A DNA stretch of 64,000 nucleotides from DASVRZ01 sp038230215 (GTDB taxonomy: Bacteria; Verrucomicrobiota; Verrucomicrobiia; Chthoniobacterales; DASVRZ01). The notes under the pieces are model-generated. The model saw only the letters and a program-made list of their open reading frames with translations. It ran no database searches and was not told the DNA's origin. How positions within the stretch are numbered: position 1 is the stretch's first letter; every line of letters begins with the position of its first letter. The stretch is taken from contig JBBRNR010000002.1 of assembly GCA_038230215.1 (NCBI GenBank), positions 62,001 to 126,000 on the forward strand, read 5' to 3'. The position numbers and the translations under genes were made by a program. This document shows positions 1 through 8,303 of this stretch, one piece after another.

Positions 1-1
1 T

Positions 2-148
2 AACATCGTCCACGTTACGGTGCCGGTAAGCTGCTGGATTTTTCTTCACGAAACGATCAGTACGCGACGCTGGGCGGGCATCGCGTTAGTTCTCATCGGA
101 GTTGCACTCGTATCTAAACCTCTCGCCAAAATCGAGGATCGGCTATGA
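2..148 (+). CDS. DMT/EamA-like membrane protein, C-terminal fragment (5' end outside window)
   Basis: An open frame enters from the left edge and gives about 48 residues ending in KIEDRL before TGA. It carries a hydrophobic segment (WAGIALVLIGVALVS) typical of the last helix of EamA or small-multidrug-resistance type drug/metabolite transporters. Its stop overlaps the start of the next gene as ATGA, so the two are probably translated together as a pair of small DMT subunits. Only the tail is visible, so the family call is tentative. Confidence 0.6.
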   Translation, partial: NIVHVTVPVSCWIFLHETISTRRWAGIALVLIGVALVSKPLAKIEDRL

Positions 149-483
149 GCGAACATCTCCAACTTGTGCTGCTGATTTTGCTCTCGCAGGTGAGCTACAT
201 CATTGGCGAATTTTTCTTCAAACACGCCATGTCCGATCCCAAAGGCTGGCGCAAACGACTGCCCACACTGGTGGCCGGTTTCGTCGGTGTGACCTTGTCT
301 TTTTTTATGTGGCTAGGCCTGCTCGACAAGGCCGATCTAAGTTATCTTTTTCCGTTTCAGACGCTCAACGTTGTGGTCATTACTCTCGGCGCGGCGATTA
401 TTTTGAAAGAGAAACTCACCGTCCCGCTCATCGCTGGAATGCTTTTGATCGGAGCCGGAGCCGCGCTGGTTTTTGGCAGCTAA
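145..483 (+). CDS. Small DMT-superfamily (EamA/SMR-like) membrane protein
   Basis: The 112-residue product has about four hydrophobic helices: the N-terminal LVLLILLSQVSYIIG, a central stretch around FVGVTLSFFMWLGLL, then VVVITLGAAIILKE and the final LIAGMLLIGAGAALVF. Size and topology fit a half-length drug/metabolite transporter subunit in the inner membrane. Paired four-helix DMT proteins are a known arrangement (EmrE-like pairs, ArnE/ArnF), and the preceding partial gene overlaps it by ATGA. The substrate cannot be told. It converges on and overlaps by four bases the gene on the other strand. Confidence 0.75.
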   Translation: MSEHLQLVLLILLSQVSYIIGEFFFKHAMSDPKGWRKRLPTLVAGFVGVTLSFFMWLGLLDKADLSYLFPFQTLNVVVITLGAAIILKEKLTVPLIAGMLLIGAGAALVFGS

Positions 484-1268
484 CCAGTTAGTGCGGGCCA
501 GATGGTTTCGAACGCTCGAAGGTTAGTCGCACGAACTTCCTCCGCCGTTGGCAAATGAATCGGGTCGTGATCGATTCTTGCCGCAAAACGCTGGAGCGAA
601 CGTTCGTACACCGGCTCCGACCACGCACCGCAAATGTCACCGCCGATGATTTCCGCGTCTCTTCGCAGAATGCGCAACGCGGCTGCGACATCGTTGGAAG
701 TCGAATGGCCTTGATCCCAGTTTGTCACGGCGTTTTCGGCGTTTAAACAATCGAGATCAACGGTCACGTAGATGCGTTTTCCCTGCAGTAGAGTCGATTG
801 GAACTCGAATCGTTCCAGCCAGTTTGTCTCGTGGGGAAATGTGGTCAGACGTCCCGATTTTAGAGCCCGTGGATTGGCAAAACGCCGCCCAAAGCCGTGC
901 ACGTCTGGACTGGCTGGCGTCCAGATTTGAATGGAACTCAAATGAGGAATTTCGAGCGCGCGATTGATCCATGCACCGCATTGCCAGAGCGGCGGACGAC
1001 GGTCCCAATCGGGATGATTATCGAAGGAAATCAGCGTGAAAGGCTCGGTGATCGAACGCAGCCAGAGCGCGGTGAGGTGATGAAAATCGCCCGAGCCGTA
1101 AAGCAAAAATGAGGGGAGTTTCATGCGAATCTCTTCGTAGAAAGCGTCCATTTTTTTCGCCGTGGTGCAGTAGCGCAAGGGCGGGCCCCATTTCCTAACA
1201 TCCAGCGTCGGCATTGGAAAACTCTCCGCTAGCCACGCTCCATCCAAGTCCAAGTGCAGAGCCGTCAT
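480..1268 (-). CDS. Arginase/ureohydrolase-fold protein
   Basis: The 262-residue product carries recognisable, variant metal-site motifs of the arginase superfamily in the expected order: GSGDFHH near residues 58-64, SFDNHPDWD at 81-89 (counterpart of DAHxD) and VDLDCL at 170-175, then IGGDICGAW near 208. The usual DP after the third motif is replaced by NA, so a canonical arginase or agmatinase activity is uncertain. The start at 1268 is chosen because the ATG overlaps the stop of the upstream efflux lipoprotein (ATGA). A longer frame continues further upstream, but only inside that gene. It is the last gene of the ABC exporter operon, which suggests a role linked to the exported compound; this is inference. 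Confidence 0.7.
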   Translation of the reverse strand: MTALHLDLDGAWLAESFPMPTLDVRKWGPPLRYCTTAKKMDAFYEEIRMKLPSFLLYGSGDFHHLTALWLRSITEPFTLISFDNHPDWDRRPPLWQCGAWINRALEIPHLSSIQIWTPASPDVHGFGRRFANPRALKSGRLTTFPHETNWLERFEFQSTLLQGKRIYVTVDLDCLNAENAVTNWDQGHSTSNDVAAALRILRRDAEIIGGDICGAWSEPVYERSLQRFAARIDHDPIHLPTAEEVRATNLRAFETIWPALTG

Positions 1269-2569
1269 CGTTCCCAGCCACCGCCGAGCGCCTTGTAAAC
1301 CGCGACCAGGCTCGTTGCGGTGGCGGTTTCGCTTTCGGCGAGCTGGCTTTCGGCATTGAAAAGCGAACGCTCCGATACGAGTACTGCGGGCAAGGCGAGA
1401 ACGCCCGCTTGCAAACGTTGCTGCGATTGATGACTGCTCGTCCGGGCCAGAGCGACGGCGTAGCGGAGTTGATTGCGGCGCTCCTTCTGATGCTGCCAGG
1501 CGGAAAGCGAGGTCGTGACCTCTTCCGCAGCGCGCAGGACGGTTTGCCGATAGCGAGCCAAGGCAGCATCCGCCCGAGCTTGCGCAGCCGCGATCTGGGT
1601 GCGAACGCGCGGGATATTCAATGCCGCCCATGAAAGATTCGGGCCTGCATTCCAAAGAAAACCGCTGGGAGTTCCGATGGAATAACTGAGCGTGCCACCG
1701 AGGGAAAGTCTTGGATATAGGTCGGCTGTCTCCCCGCCAATGTCGGCAATGGCGGCGGCGAGGTCGCGCTCTGCCGCGCGGACATCGGGACGGTTGCGGA
1801 GCAAATCAGTCGGCAGACCGACGGCGATGCGGTCAGGCGAGGTGGGAATCGGTGCGGCGCGTTCCAATTTTCGGTCGAGAGCACCCGGCGCTTGACCGGT
1901 GAGGACGGCGAGCCGGGCAAGGGCGATTTCTCGGGACTGTTGCAGGAGTGGTAGATCAGCCCGGATTTCGGCGAGCTGCTGTTCCGCCGACGTTGCCTCG
2001 ATCTCGGTCGCGCTCCCGAGACGTACGGCTTTCTGGGAGAAGCCGAAATTCTTTTCTGCACCCGCCACCGCACGGGTAGCAGAGGCGATGGAGAGTTGGC
2101 TGCCGCGAAGTTCGAGATACGCCGTGGCGACTTCGGCGGAGACATTCATCAGCATGGCGTCGCGCAGAGCTTCGGAAGCTTGCACATTCGCTTCCGCTGC
2201 TTCCTGGCCACGGCGCAGTTTGCCAAATAAATCCAGCTCCCATCCGGCGACTAGCGTGCTGTTGGAAAGTTCGGCAGATCGGTTTGCGTAACCATTCCCG
2301 CTAGCAATCGCGCGCGCCTCGCGGATGTGCGCCTCGGCCTGGCTAATGTCGAAGTTGGCGCGGCGAGCCGTTTCGATCAGTTCCGTGAGCGTAGGGTCGT
2401 GAAAATTTCTCCACCAGTGCCGCTCGATGGACTGCCGATTTTGATGATAACCGTATTCCGCTGAAAGCGCGGGCGGCGTGGGTTTTTGATAGTCGGGACC
2501 AACGGCGCGACAAGCGGTTAATACGAATGAAAGTCCGATCAAACTTCGGGAAATGGCCGTCGCTTTCAC
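1265..2569 (-). CDS. TolC-like outer membrane factor lipoprotein (NodT family)
   Basis: The 434-residue product has a lipoprotein signal ending in LTAC (Cys20), then the GPDYQKP motif typical of NodT/OprM-type outer membrane factors. Two long helical halves follow, rich in Ala, Glu and Gln, including RNRPDVRAAERDLAAA in the second half. It would form the trimeric outer-membrane channel for the pump encoded upstream. The start is a GTG overlapping the upstream stop by one base (TAGTG), which implies translational coupling. Family assignment is firm; the substrate is unknown. Confidence 0.9.
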   Translation of the reverse strand: MKATAISRSLIGLSFVLTACRAVGPDYQKPTPPALSAEYGYHQNRQSIERHWWRNFHDPTLTELIETARRANFDISQAEAHIREARAIASGNGYANRSAELSNSTLVAGWELDLFGKLRRGQEAAEANVQASEALRDAMLMNVSAEVATAYLELRGSQLSIASATRAVAGAEKNFGFSQKAVRLGSATEIEATSAEQQLAEIRADLPLLQQSREIALARLAVLTGQAPGALDRKLERAAPIPTSPDRIAVGLPTDLLRNRPDVRAAERDLAAAIADIGGETADLYPRLSLGGTLSYSIGTPSGFLWNAGPNLSWAALNIPRVRTQIAAAQARADAALARYRQTVLRAAEEVTTSLSAWQHQKERRNQLRYAVALARTSSHQSQQRLQAGVLALPAVLVSERSLFNAESQLAESETATATSLVAVYKALGGGWER

Positions 2570-3477
2570 TATTTACGCACGGGTAAAAATCGCACCAAAA
2601 CGCGTTGGCCGAGAAGGAGATTCGAGTCGGAATCGAGTCTGAGAATGCATTCGACAACGTGCCGATCCTGTCGCTGGGACGGCTCGTCAGTGGAAGATTT
2701 CAAAGCGCTGAAAACCTGCCCGATGCGCTCGATGTGAGCTTTGATGGGAGTTTCAGCGCGCTCTTCGCTGACGACATCCGCAGCCTGGCCCATAGCGATG
2801 GCTGGCAGCGAATCTTCCTCGATTTCAGCGCGCACAATCCGGTTTCCGGCCGGAGCGAGCAGGAAGATGGGTTTGTAGATGAGATTGTTCACGGTTTCGC
2901 CCGGCTGGATGCCGACGCGAATCACCGTTCCATCGACTGGTGAACGAATCGTGCGCAAGCTGCTTTCGTAAGTGGCGGTGGCGAGTTTGACCTTCGCGCT
3001 TTCGACCGCTGCCTGCTGCTGGGCGAGTTGGGCATTCAGCTCGGCCATTGCATCCCGCGAATGCTCCAGATCCTGCACGCTGGCGAGATGGCTGGCGGCC
3101 AGCGCCTCAATCCGATGAAACTCCCGTGAAGACGCCTCCAGACGGACCCGACCGAGAGAAATCATTGCCTGCGCCTCGGCAAGTTCGCTGGAGGCGGCAT
3201 CCATGGCGAGTTGCGCGCTCTCGGAATTTTGGACGGCGAGCACGTCCTCTTTGGCCACTTTTTGACCTTCTTTGACTTCGACGCTTTCGATCAAACCCTC
3301 GCGCGGCGCAGTGATTTGGATCAAACCGCCGGGCACGTCCACGGTGCCGCGAGCCAGCGCCGCCCAGCGTTTGGAATCGATTTTCGCGGCCTGCTCTGAT
3401 TTCCCAGAGCCGCGTGAGAACCAGAAAAGAATCAGCGCAACGACGACCGCGATGGAGATGGGCCAGACAAATTTCAT
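2569..3477 (-). CDS. HlyD/DevB-like membrane fusion protein
   Basis: The 302-residue periplasmic adaptor has an N-terminal membrane anchor (residues about 5-22), a split lipoyl/barrel-sandwich domain (APREGLIESVEVKEGQKV and later SPVDGTVIRVGIQPGE), and between them an Ala/Glu/Gln-rich coiled-coil hairpin of about 90 residues. This layout is that of DevB/HlyD-type adaptors, which bridge an ABC permease to a TolC-like channel. It overlaps the ATPase gene before it (ATGA) and the channel gene after it, so all are one operon. Confidence 0.9.
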   Translation of the reverse strand: MKFVWPISIAVVVALILFWFSRGSGKSEQAAKIDSKRWAALARGTVDVPGGLIQITAPREGLIESVEVKEGQKVAKEDVLAVQNSESAQLAMDAASSELAEAQAMISLGRVRLEASSREFHRIEALAASHLASVQDLEHSRDAMAELNAQLAQQQAAVESAKVKLATATYESSLRTIRSPVDGTVIRVGIQPGETVNNLIYKPIFLLAPAGNRIVRAEIEEDSLPAIAMGQAADVVSEERAETPIKAHIERIGQVFSALKSSTDEPSQRQDRHVVECILRLDSDSNLLLGQRVLVRFLPVRK

Positions 3478-4202
3478 GCTTTGATCGTTTTGGTGCGGGC
3501 CGGGCGGCTAGGTTTGGCGGCGACGGGTTCATCGTTGTAGATCACTCCGTCCTGCAAGTATAGCACCCGATCCGCATGGGATTGGAGTCGCATGTCGTGG
3601 GTCACGCAAACCACGGTCGCACCGCGCTCATGGGCGAGTCGATGCAGCATTTGCGTAACCACTACCGCGCTGGCCGAATCGAGTGCGCTGGTGGGTTCAT
3701 CCGCGAAGAGTAATCCCGGACGTTTGACCATTCCCCGGGCGATGGCGACGCGTTGTTTTTCTCCACCCGAAAGCGCGGCCGGACGCAGGTGCGAGCGATC
3801 TGCCAGCCCGACTTCATCGAGCGCTTCCATGGCGACTTTGCGCGGCTGCGACGGAGGATCCGGCAGATAGCGGAGCGGCAAAAGAACCTGCTCAAGGGCC
3901 GTCAGCGAGGCGAATAAATTGAAGCCTTGGAAAATGAACCCGGCGTGATGCAGGCGAAATTTTTCGCGCTCCTCGTCGTTCATTCCGCCGATGGAAATTC
4001 CCTGAGCCGTCACCTCGCCGGAATCGGGTCGGAGTAAGCCCCCGAGTAGAGCTAGCAGCGTCGTTTTGCCCGAACCTGACGGACCCATGATGAGAGTGAG
4101 CTGGCCATCGTGAATGTTGACGTCGAGATTTTTCAGGATCTCCTGCCGGACGTGACCGGACGTGTAGCCACGGCAAAGTTGAGAGGCGGTAATGGAAAAC
4201 AT
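3474..4202 (-). CDS. ABC exporter ATPase (DevA/LolD/MacB type)
   Basis: The 242-residue nucleotide-binding subunit has Walker A GPSGSGKTT, a Q-loop, signature LSGGEKQRV, Walker B LLFADEPTSALD and an H-loop THD. The start at the MFSITA methionine is preferred because it opens the normal ABC fold five bases after the permease stop. Upstream in-frame residues would lie inside the permease gene. The subunit powers the FtsX-like permease encoded just upstream, which belongs with DevCA, LolCDE and MacB exporters. The C-terminus adds a short basic tail after the ABC fold. Confidence 0.93.
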   Translation of the reverse strand: MFSITASQLCRGYTSGHVRQEILKNLDVNIHDGQLTLIMGPSGSGKTTLLALLGGLLRPDSGEVTAQGISIGGMNDEEREKFRLHHAGFIFQGFNLFASLTALEQVLLPLRYLPDPPSQPRKVAMEALDEVGLADRSHLRPAALSGGEKQRVAIARGMVKRPGLLFADEPTSALDSASAVVVTQMLHRLAHERGATVVCVTHDMRLQSHADRVLYLQDGVIYNDEPVAAKPSRPARTKTIKA

Positions 4203-4207
4203 CGGGC

Positions 4208-5329
4208 TTATCGTAGCAACTCCGCAGGTTCGGCGCGGTAAAGCGTTCGCAGCGCGAGCAAAGCCGCTCCGAATGCCATGGCAAAGATAAAAATGACCGT
4301 CGCCAGCAACGTCCAACTTGGAAAATAGATGCTGACTTGTCCCGCTTTCGCCACTGCCACCACGATGAGAAGGGAAACTCCGGTGACGACCAGACCCGCC
4401 AGGCCGATCCAGAAAGCCTGCTCCATGACGACGCCGCGCAACGCCCCGACCGGCACGCCGAGTGCGCGCAAGGTGGCGTATTCCTTAATCGATGAAAGAA
4501 CCGCCGCCCGCAGAGTCTGGCTGGTGATGATCAATCCGACTAACAAACAGAGCGTCGCCGAAAAGAGAAATCCGACTCCGGTGCCGGATTCCAGAAGCCA
4601 GTAAAGCTGGGATTTGCGCGACAATTCCGCAGCGGTCCAGAGATGCGCCTGGGCATTTTCCCCGGCGGGTTGGAGCGCATCGCGAAGTGATTCGACTTCC
4701 AATGGATTGAGAACCGTCGCGGCCACATAGCTGACCGTTTCCCCAGCCGGAGCCAGGCTTTCCACAAAACCACGCGACGCGATGACGTAAACGCCGCCAA
4801 TCGCTCGAAAACCGCTGACCAGCGCGACGACTTCGGCCCGATGCCCATTGATTTCGACCACCGAACCGACCTCCACGCCGAGCTTGTCCTTATCCGCGCG
4901 ATCCACGGCGATCGCATCCGGCTGCCGCAAAGCCAGCCGCACGGAGTCCGGAAAACGTTTCGGCCAGACCACGCTGCCGGGTCGAAGACTGTAGCCGAGC
5001 ACCGTCACATCCAATCGTGCGCCGGTGGAAGTGCGCAGGTCGCCGCTGACATTTCGCAAAGTATCGGTGGCGATCACACCCGTGGAATTCATCAGCCGCA
5101 GCTCCGTTCGAGCCGGAATATCGAGCGGTAGATCGACGCTTTGCAAGCCGGGCGAGGTCGCCCAAAGTTGCGCGGGTGCCTCGTCAACTACCAGAGTCGC
5201 GGTGCGAAACATGCCCAGTAACAACCCAATCTGGACAACGATCAGCAAGCCCGCGAAGGCCACCGAAAGCACTGCTGGCACATAACGCCGCGTCTCGTGG
5301 CGAAGACTGGAGCGAGCGAGCGAGACCAT
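4208..5329 (-). CDS. FtsX-fold ABC exporter permease (DevC/MacB-like)
   Basis: The 373-residue inner membrane permease has one N-terminal helix (about 17-38), a large extracytoplasmic domain (about 40-240), and three C-terminal helices carrying the FtsX-domain motif SSIKEYATLRALGVP. This is the MacB/LolC/DevC architecture, in which the permease works by mechanotransmission rather than as a classical channel. It is the first gene of a five-gene operon (permease, ATPase, adaptor, outer channel, arginase-like protein). Separate DevB, DevC and DevA genes plus a channel match the glycolipid exporter layout of cyanobacteria more than a fused MacB. Confidence 0.88.
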   Translation of the reverse strand: MVSLARSSLRHETRRYVPAVLSVAFAGLLIVVQIGLLLGMFRTATLVVDEAPAQLWATSPGLQSVDLPLDIPARTELRLMNSTGVIATDTLRNVSGDLRTSTGARLDVTVLGYSLRPGSVVWPKRFPDSVRLALRQPDAIAVDRADKDKLGVEVGSVVEINGHRAEVVALVSGFRAIGGVYVIASRGFVESLAPAGETVSYVAATVLNPLEVESLRDALQPAGENAQAHLWTAAELSRKSQLYWLLESGTGVGFLFSATLCLLVGLIITSQTLRAAVLSSIKEYATLRALGVPVGALRGVVMEQAFWIGLAGLVVTGVSLLIVVAVAKAGQVSIYFPSWTLLATVIFIFAMAFGAALLALRTLYRAEPAELLR

Positions 5330-5381
5330 AAGGCCGGAAGTTTATACCATCCAGCCATCCAAGTCTCAACCGTGGACTCGA

Positions 5382-5483
5382 GCTGCACTTAATTTGCTTG
5401 CCATCCAAAGCAAAACACGCGAAATAAACGCCCTGATTGTTTCGATAGAGACATTCACCGACTTTTAGAAGTTCTTTAGGCAT
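5382..5483 (-). pseudogene. Tyrosine recombinase (integrase) N-terminal remnant
   Basis: A frame opening at ATG 5483 reads MPKELLKVGECLYR, then NNQGVYFACFALDGKQIKCS, and then loses all resemblance. The pattern (VGExLYR, then GVYFAxF, then GKQI) is what I know from the extreme N-terminus of phage-type integrases, where a short beta-sheet arm-binding region is followed by SLKT and a helix. Only about 34 residues survive and no catalytic domain is nearby. It sits about 90 bases from a tRNA-Ser gene, a common integration site. The call rests on pattern memory only. Confidence 0.4.
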
Positions 5484-5572
5484 ATCAAGATTGCGGGCTT
5501 ACGAAAGTGGCTTGCGAATGATAAAAGACGAGCTTCTGAAAATCGCAGTAAACAACTGAAAATTAAAGACTT

Positions 5573-5663
5573 GGAGAGTTGGCTGAGTGGTCGAAAGCAG
5601 CGCTTTGCTAAAGCGCCATACCTCAAAAGGGTATCGAGGGTTCAAATCCCTCACTCTCCGCCA
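5573..5663 (+). tRNA. tRNA-Ser (anticodon GCT)
   Basis: This is a 91-base class II tRNA. The acceptor stem GGAGAGT pairs with the 3' strand ending in CTCTCC. The anticodon stem GCGCT/AGCGC encloses loop TTGCTAA with anticodon GCT. A long variable arm (ATACCTCAAAAGGGTAT) and a T-loop GGTTCAAATCC follow. The terminal GCCA, including CCA, is encoded in the DNA. The long variable arm confirms a serine tRNA. Confidence 0.97.
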
Positions 5664-5712
5664 GTTGTTTTTTCCCAAAAGCTAACCACATCCCAATTTT
5701 ACTCCCAAAATC

Positions 5713-6108
5713 ATGGCAAACTCCGCACTCGAAAAAGGACAGGCTTTCCTCGCTGAAAATGGCAAAAAGGAAGGCATTACCACCACAGCCACCGGGCTCC
5801 AGTACAAAGTCATCACCGAAGGCGCTGGCAAAAAACCAAAGGCTACCGATGTGGTGAAGGTTCACTACCGTGGCACGCTGCTCGACGGCACCGAGTTTGA
5901 CAGTTCTTACAAGCGCCGCGAGCCGATCGAGTTTGGTTTGAATCAGGTCATCCGTGGCTGGACAGAGGGCGTGCAACTCATGAGCGAAGGCTCCAAATAT
6001 GAGTTCTACATTCCATCGCCACTCGCATACGGATCGCGCGGGGCTGGTGGCGATATCGGGCCGGATGAAACGCTCATTTTCGAGGTCGAATTACTCGCCG
6101 TGCGTTAA
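5713..6108 (+). CDS. FKBP-type peptidyl-prolyl cis-trans isomerase
   Basis: The 131-residue product is a short N-terminal helix followed by one FKBP domain: TGLQYKVITEG, HYRGTLLDGTEFDSSY, GLNQVIRGWTEGVQLM, FYIPSPLAYGSRGAGG and the closing LIFEVELLAV. These are the hallmarks of FkpA/Mip-family isomerases, which speed proline isomerisation during folding. No signal peptide is seen, so it is probably cytoplasmic, unlike many FkpA proteins. It lies alone between two tRNA genes. Confidence 0.95.
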   Translation: MANSALEKGQAFLAENGKKEGITTTATGLQYKVITEGAGKKPKATDVVKVHYRGTLLDGTEFDSSYKRREPIEFGLNQVIRGWTEGVQLMSEGSKYEFYIPSPLAYGSRGAGGDIGPDETLIFEVELLAVR

Positions 6109-6225
6109 GCGAACTTCCGTTTGCAGGGCTGTAAATTTCTTGCAGATAACCCCTTGCCAAGGGTCGGGACGCGGCCTATAACAGCACTCCCCGCGCGAGT
6201 GGGGACGACGATAATGTCTAAAAAT

Positions 6226-6310
6226 GGGTAGGTTCCGGAGTGGCCAAACGGGGTGGACTGTAAATCCACTGGCATCGCCTTCACAGGTTCGAATCCTGTC
6301 CTGCCCACCA
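6226..6310 (+). tRNA. tRNA-Tyr (anticodon GTA)
   Basis: This is an 85-base class II tRNA. The acceptor GGGTAGG pairs with CCTGCCC with one G-T wobble. The anticodon stem GTGGA/TCCAC holds loop CTGTAAA with anticodon GTA. A variable arm (TGGCATCGCCTTCA region) and T-arm ACAGGTTCGAATCCTGT follow, and CCA is encoded at the end. Confidence 0.97.
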
Positions 6311-6620
6311 TTATCGCGCTGCGATACTGGAAATTCATCGACAGGATGAAGAACGCTGTTCGAGCCGAGGGCAGAGAGCAAGCTTTAGCCGAAGGGTTGA
6401 GCGCGAACTGAAATCTTCCCAGCTTCCGCTGACGGTGACTTTGCCGAATGATTGGCCTTTAAAGGCGCATGAGCGTCTTGCTGGAAGAGATGACCCCGCG
6501 GCCAGTGAGGACGACGGCCAGCGCTCCCAGAGCCAAGCGACGCCTCGTCGGAATTCACCATTATCTGTTGGAAAGAATTCTGGCATCCGCAAGTAAATGA
6601 GAGAGCGATGAAAGGGTGGC
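6311..6620. other. Intergenic stretch with no recognised gene
   Basis: About 310 bases lie between tRNA-Tyr and the DUF72 gene. Open frames exist on the minus strand, up to about 100 codons, but their translations match nothing I recognise and have biased Ser/Arg-rich composition. A GGTGG purine-rich stretch just before 6621 can serve as the ribosome site of the DUF72 gene. No clear terminator or tRNA-derived repeat was found. Confidence 0.4.
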
Positions 6621-7577
6621 ATGAGCGAGATCCGCATCGGTATTTCGGGATGGACATATCCGCCGTGGCGGGGAGTTTTTTATCCGGAAAAGTGGCCGCA
6701 GAAAAACGAGCTGGTCTATGCTTCTCGTCAGGTGAGTTCCATTGAAATCAACGGCACATTTTACTCGCTCCAACGCCCGGAGAGTTATCGCAAGTGGTTC
6801 GAGCAAACGCCCGACGATTTCGTCTTTGCGGTGAAAGGCGGACGCTTCATTACACATATACGGCGGCTCAAGGATGTTCACGAGCCGGTCGCCAATTTCC
6901 TTGCCTCCGGCTTGCTTCGACTCGGACAAAAACTCGGGCCGATCCTCTGGCAATTGCCGCCGAGTTTGAAATTCGATTCAACTCGGCTGGAGACATTTCT
7001 GAAACTCTTGCCGCAAACGTTGAAGAACGCCGTGGCAGTGGCGAAAACACATAACGAAATTGTCGATGGCCAAGACTGGATGGCACTCCCGGAGGAACTG
7101 GAAGCGCGACCGCTGCGTCATGCCATGGAGGTGAGACATGCGTCGTTTCAGTGTGAGGAATTCATCGAGCTGTTGCGCAAATATCGCATCGCGCTGGTCG
7201 TCGCCGACACCGCCGGAAAATGGCCGTTTATGGAAGATATCACGAGCGACTTCGTCTATGTGCGGCTGCATGGCGAGGAGGAGCTTTACGCCAGCGATTA
7301 TACCGAGGAATCGCTAGCCAACTGGGCGCGGAAAATCGAGTCGTGGTCGAATGGCGAAAATCCGGAAGGCGCGAAATTATTTTCCCAGAATTCACCGCAG
7401 CAAAGACAAGGCTGCGACATTTACGTTTATTTCGACAACGATGTGAAAGTCCGCGCGCCACACGATGCTGTGTCACTCGCGCACAGGCTCGGCCTCGGCG
7501 AAGTTCCGCCGCCGATGATCAAGATGGGGCGAATCGAGGAAATGCCCCGGCGACAATGGAAACAACCCGGCCAATGA
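6621..7577 (+). CDS. DUF72 (YecE-like) TIM-barrel family protein
   Basis: The 318-residue protein opens with IRIGISGWTYPPWRGVFYP and continues with VSSIEINGTFYSLQRPESYRKW and FVFAVKGGRFITHIRRLKD. These are the standard blocks of the DUF72/YecE family. Later family features include an aromatic-rich block DFVYVRLHG and YVYFDNDVKVRAPHDA near the C-terminus. The family has a TIM-barrel fold, and its biochemical role is not established. It stands alone with a GGTGG-like ribosome site just upstream. Confidence 0.92.
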   Translation: MSEIRIGISGWTYPPWRGVFYPEKWPQKNELVYASRQVSSIEINGTFYSLQRPESYRKWFEQTPDDFVFAVKGGRFITHIRRLKDVHEPVANFLASGLLRLGQKLGPILWQLPPSLKFDSTRLETFLKLLPQTLKNAVAVAKTHNEIVDGQDWMALPEELEARPLRHAMEVRHASFQCEEFIELLRKYRIALVVADTAGKWPFMEDITSDFVYVRLHGEEELYASDYTEESLANWARKIESWSNGENPEGAKLFSQNSPQQRQGCDIYVYFDNDVKVRAPHDAVSLAHRLGLGEVPPPMIKMGRIEEMPRRQWKQPGQ

Positions 7578-7605
7578 GCGCACGCATAACGATCTATCGC
7601 CAGTT

Positions 7606-7710
7606 ATGTTCGCCTTTTTCTCCAATAAACTTGGTTGTCTCGGCTCCATCGGCGTGTCTTTGCTTGGCTCGCTGCTTCTCATCTTTCTGATGCGAAGCTG
7701 CCATGGCTAG
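7606..7710 (+). CDS. 34-residue hydrophobic membrane peptide
   Basis: A short frame encodes a peptide starting MFAFFSNKLGCLGS and ending LLLIFLMRSCHG. It is a single predicted helix of about 20 residues followed by a basic Cys-containing end. It starts 28 bases after the DUF72 stop and ends overlapping the stop of the converging gene by four bases. Such micro-proteins are easily missed. The support is the compact, coherent helix and the fit to the gap; expression is unproven. Confidence 0.4.
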   Translation: MFAFFSNKLGCLGSIGVSLLGSLLLIFLMRSCHG

Positions 7711-8219
7711 GACGCGTCGCGGTTCGGTCGGGGCGACGTGTGAAAGGCAGCCGACGTTTCCCTGCGGTCGTTGAGAAACGTGGCGAGGAGAATCGCGAGC
7801 ATCCAGCCCCAGATGAGGTGCGCGGCGATCATTAAGCTGTTGCGCCGCATAGGATGTCTGCCTGGGGAGGAAAGAATTCCCAAGGCAGGCAGAAGCCCAA
7901 AATAACTTGTCAGCCAGACGAGCAATCCGAAAAGTGGGCCGCGTGCTGCGGGCGTGACCGGTAGCCTCACATTCGCATACAACACGCCTGCCGCGCCGCC
8001 GTAGCCGAAATGCCCGAGCCAAGCTAGCGCCGAGCGGGTGGGGGGAGTTAGAGGCAAATCAGTGGTGATTTTCTCGGTGATCTCGCGCGGGGGCAATGGA
8101 TATTTTTCCTCCTGCGGTAACCGTCGGTGCAGTGCGATCATCAACGCGCTCATCGGTCCCGTCGCGCAAACACCGCAGATCAGGCCGAGAAGCGAGGGGA
8201 GAAGTTTTGGAGTTTTCAT
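7707..8219 (-). CDS. Small integral membrane protein of unknown function
   Basis: The 170-residue protein has roughly four hydrophobic segments: LLGLICGVCATGPMSALMIAL, LAWLGHFGYGGAAGVLY, LFGLLVWLTSYFGLLPALGIL and MIAAHLIWGWMLAILLATF. The pattern of Gly-rich helices with HFGYG and HLIWGW resembles the DUF1440/DUF6789 (YagU-like) group of inner-membrane proteins, whose function is unknown. The assignment is by resemblance only. It is a single gene facing away from the efflux operon. Confidence 0.7.
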   Translation of the reverse strand: MKTPKLLPSLLGLICGVCATGPMSALMIALHRRLPQEEKYPLPPREITEKITTDLPLTPPTRSALAWLGHFGYGGAAGVLYANVRLPVTPAARGPLFGLLVWLTSYFGLLPALGILSSPGRHPMRRNSLMIAAHLIWGWMLAILLATFLNDRRETSAAFHTSPRPNRDAS

Positions 8220-8303
8220 GCCCTGATTTACGAAATTGGCATCCGGCCCGGCTGTAAATCGGCTCAGCCTTTGTCCTTCCTGATGCTCTGAATGAAATGT
8301 AAC

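Noticed and set aside
1269..1655. N-terminal extension of the arginase-like frame by 129 codons
   Set aside because: It overlaps the efflux lipoprotein gene, is Arg/Ser-rich, and the family fold starts at the downstream ATG which couples to the upstream stop.
6335..6657. Two overlapping minus-strand frames of about 90-100 codons after tRNA-Tyr
   Set aside because: Composition is Ser/Arg-rich and nothing resembles a known family; no ribosome site was convincing.
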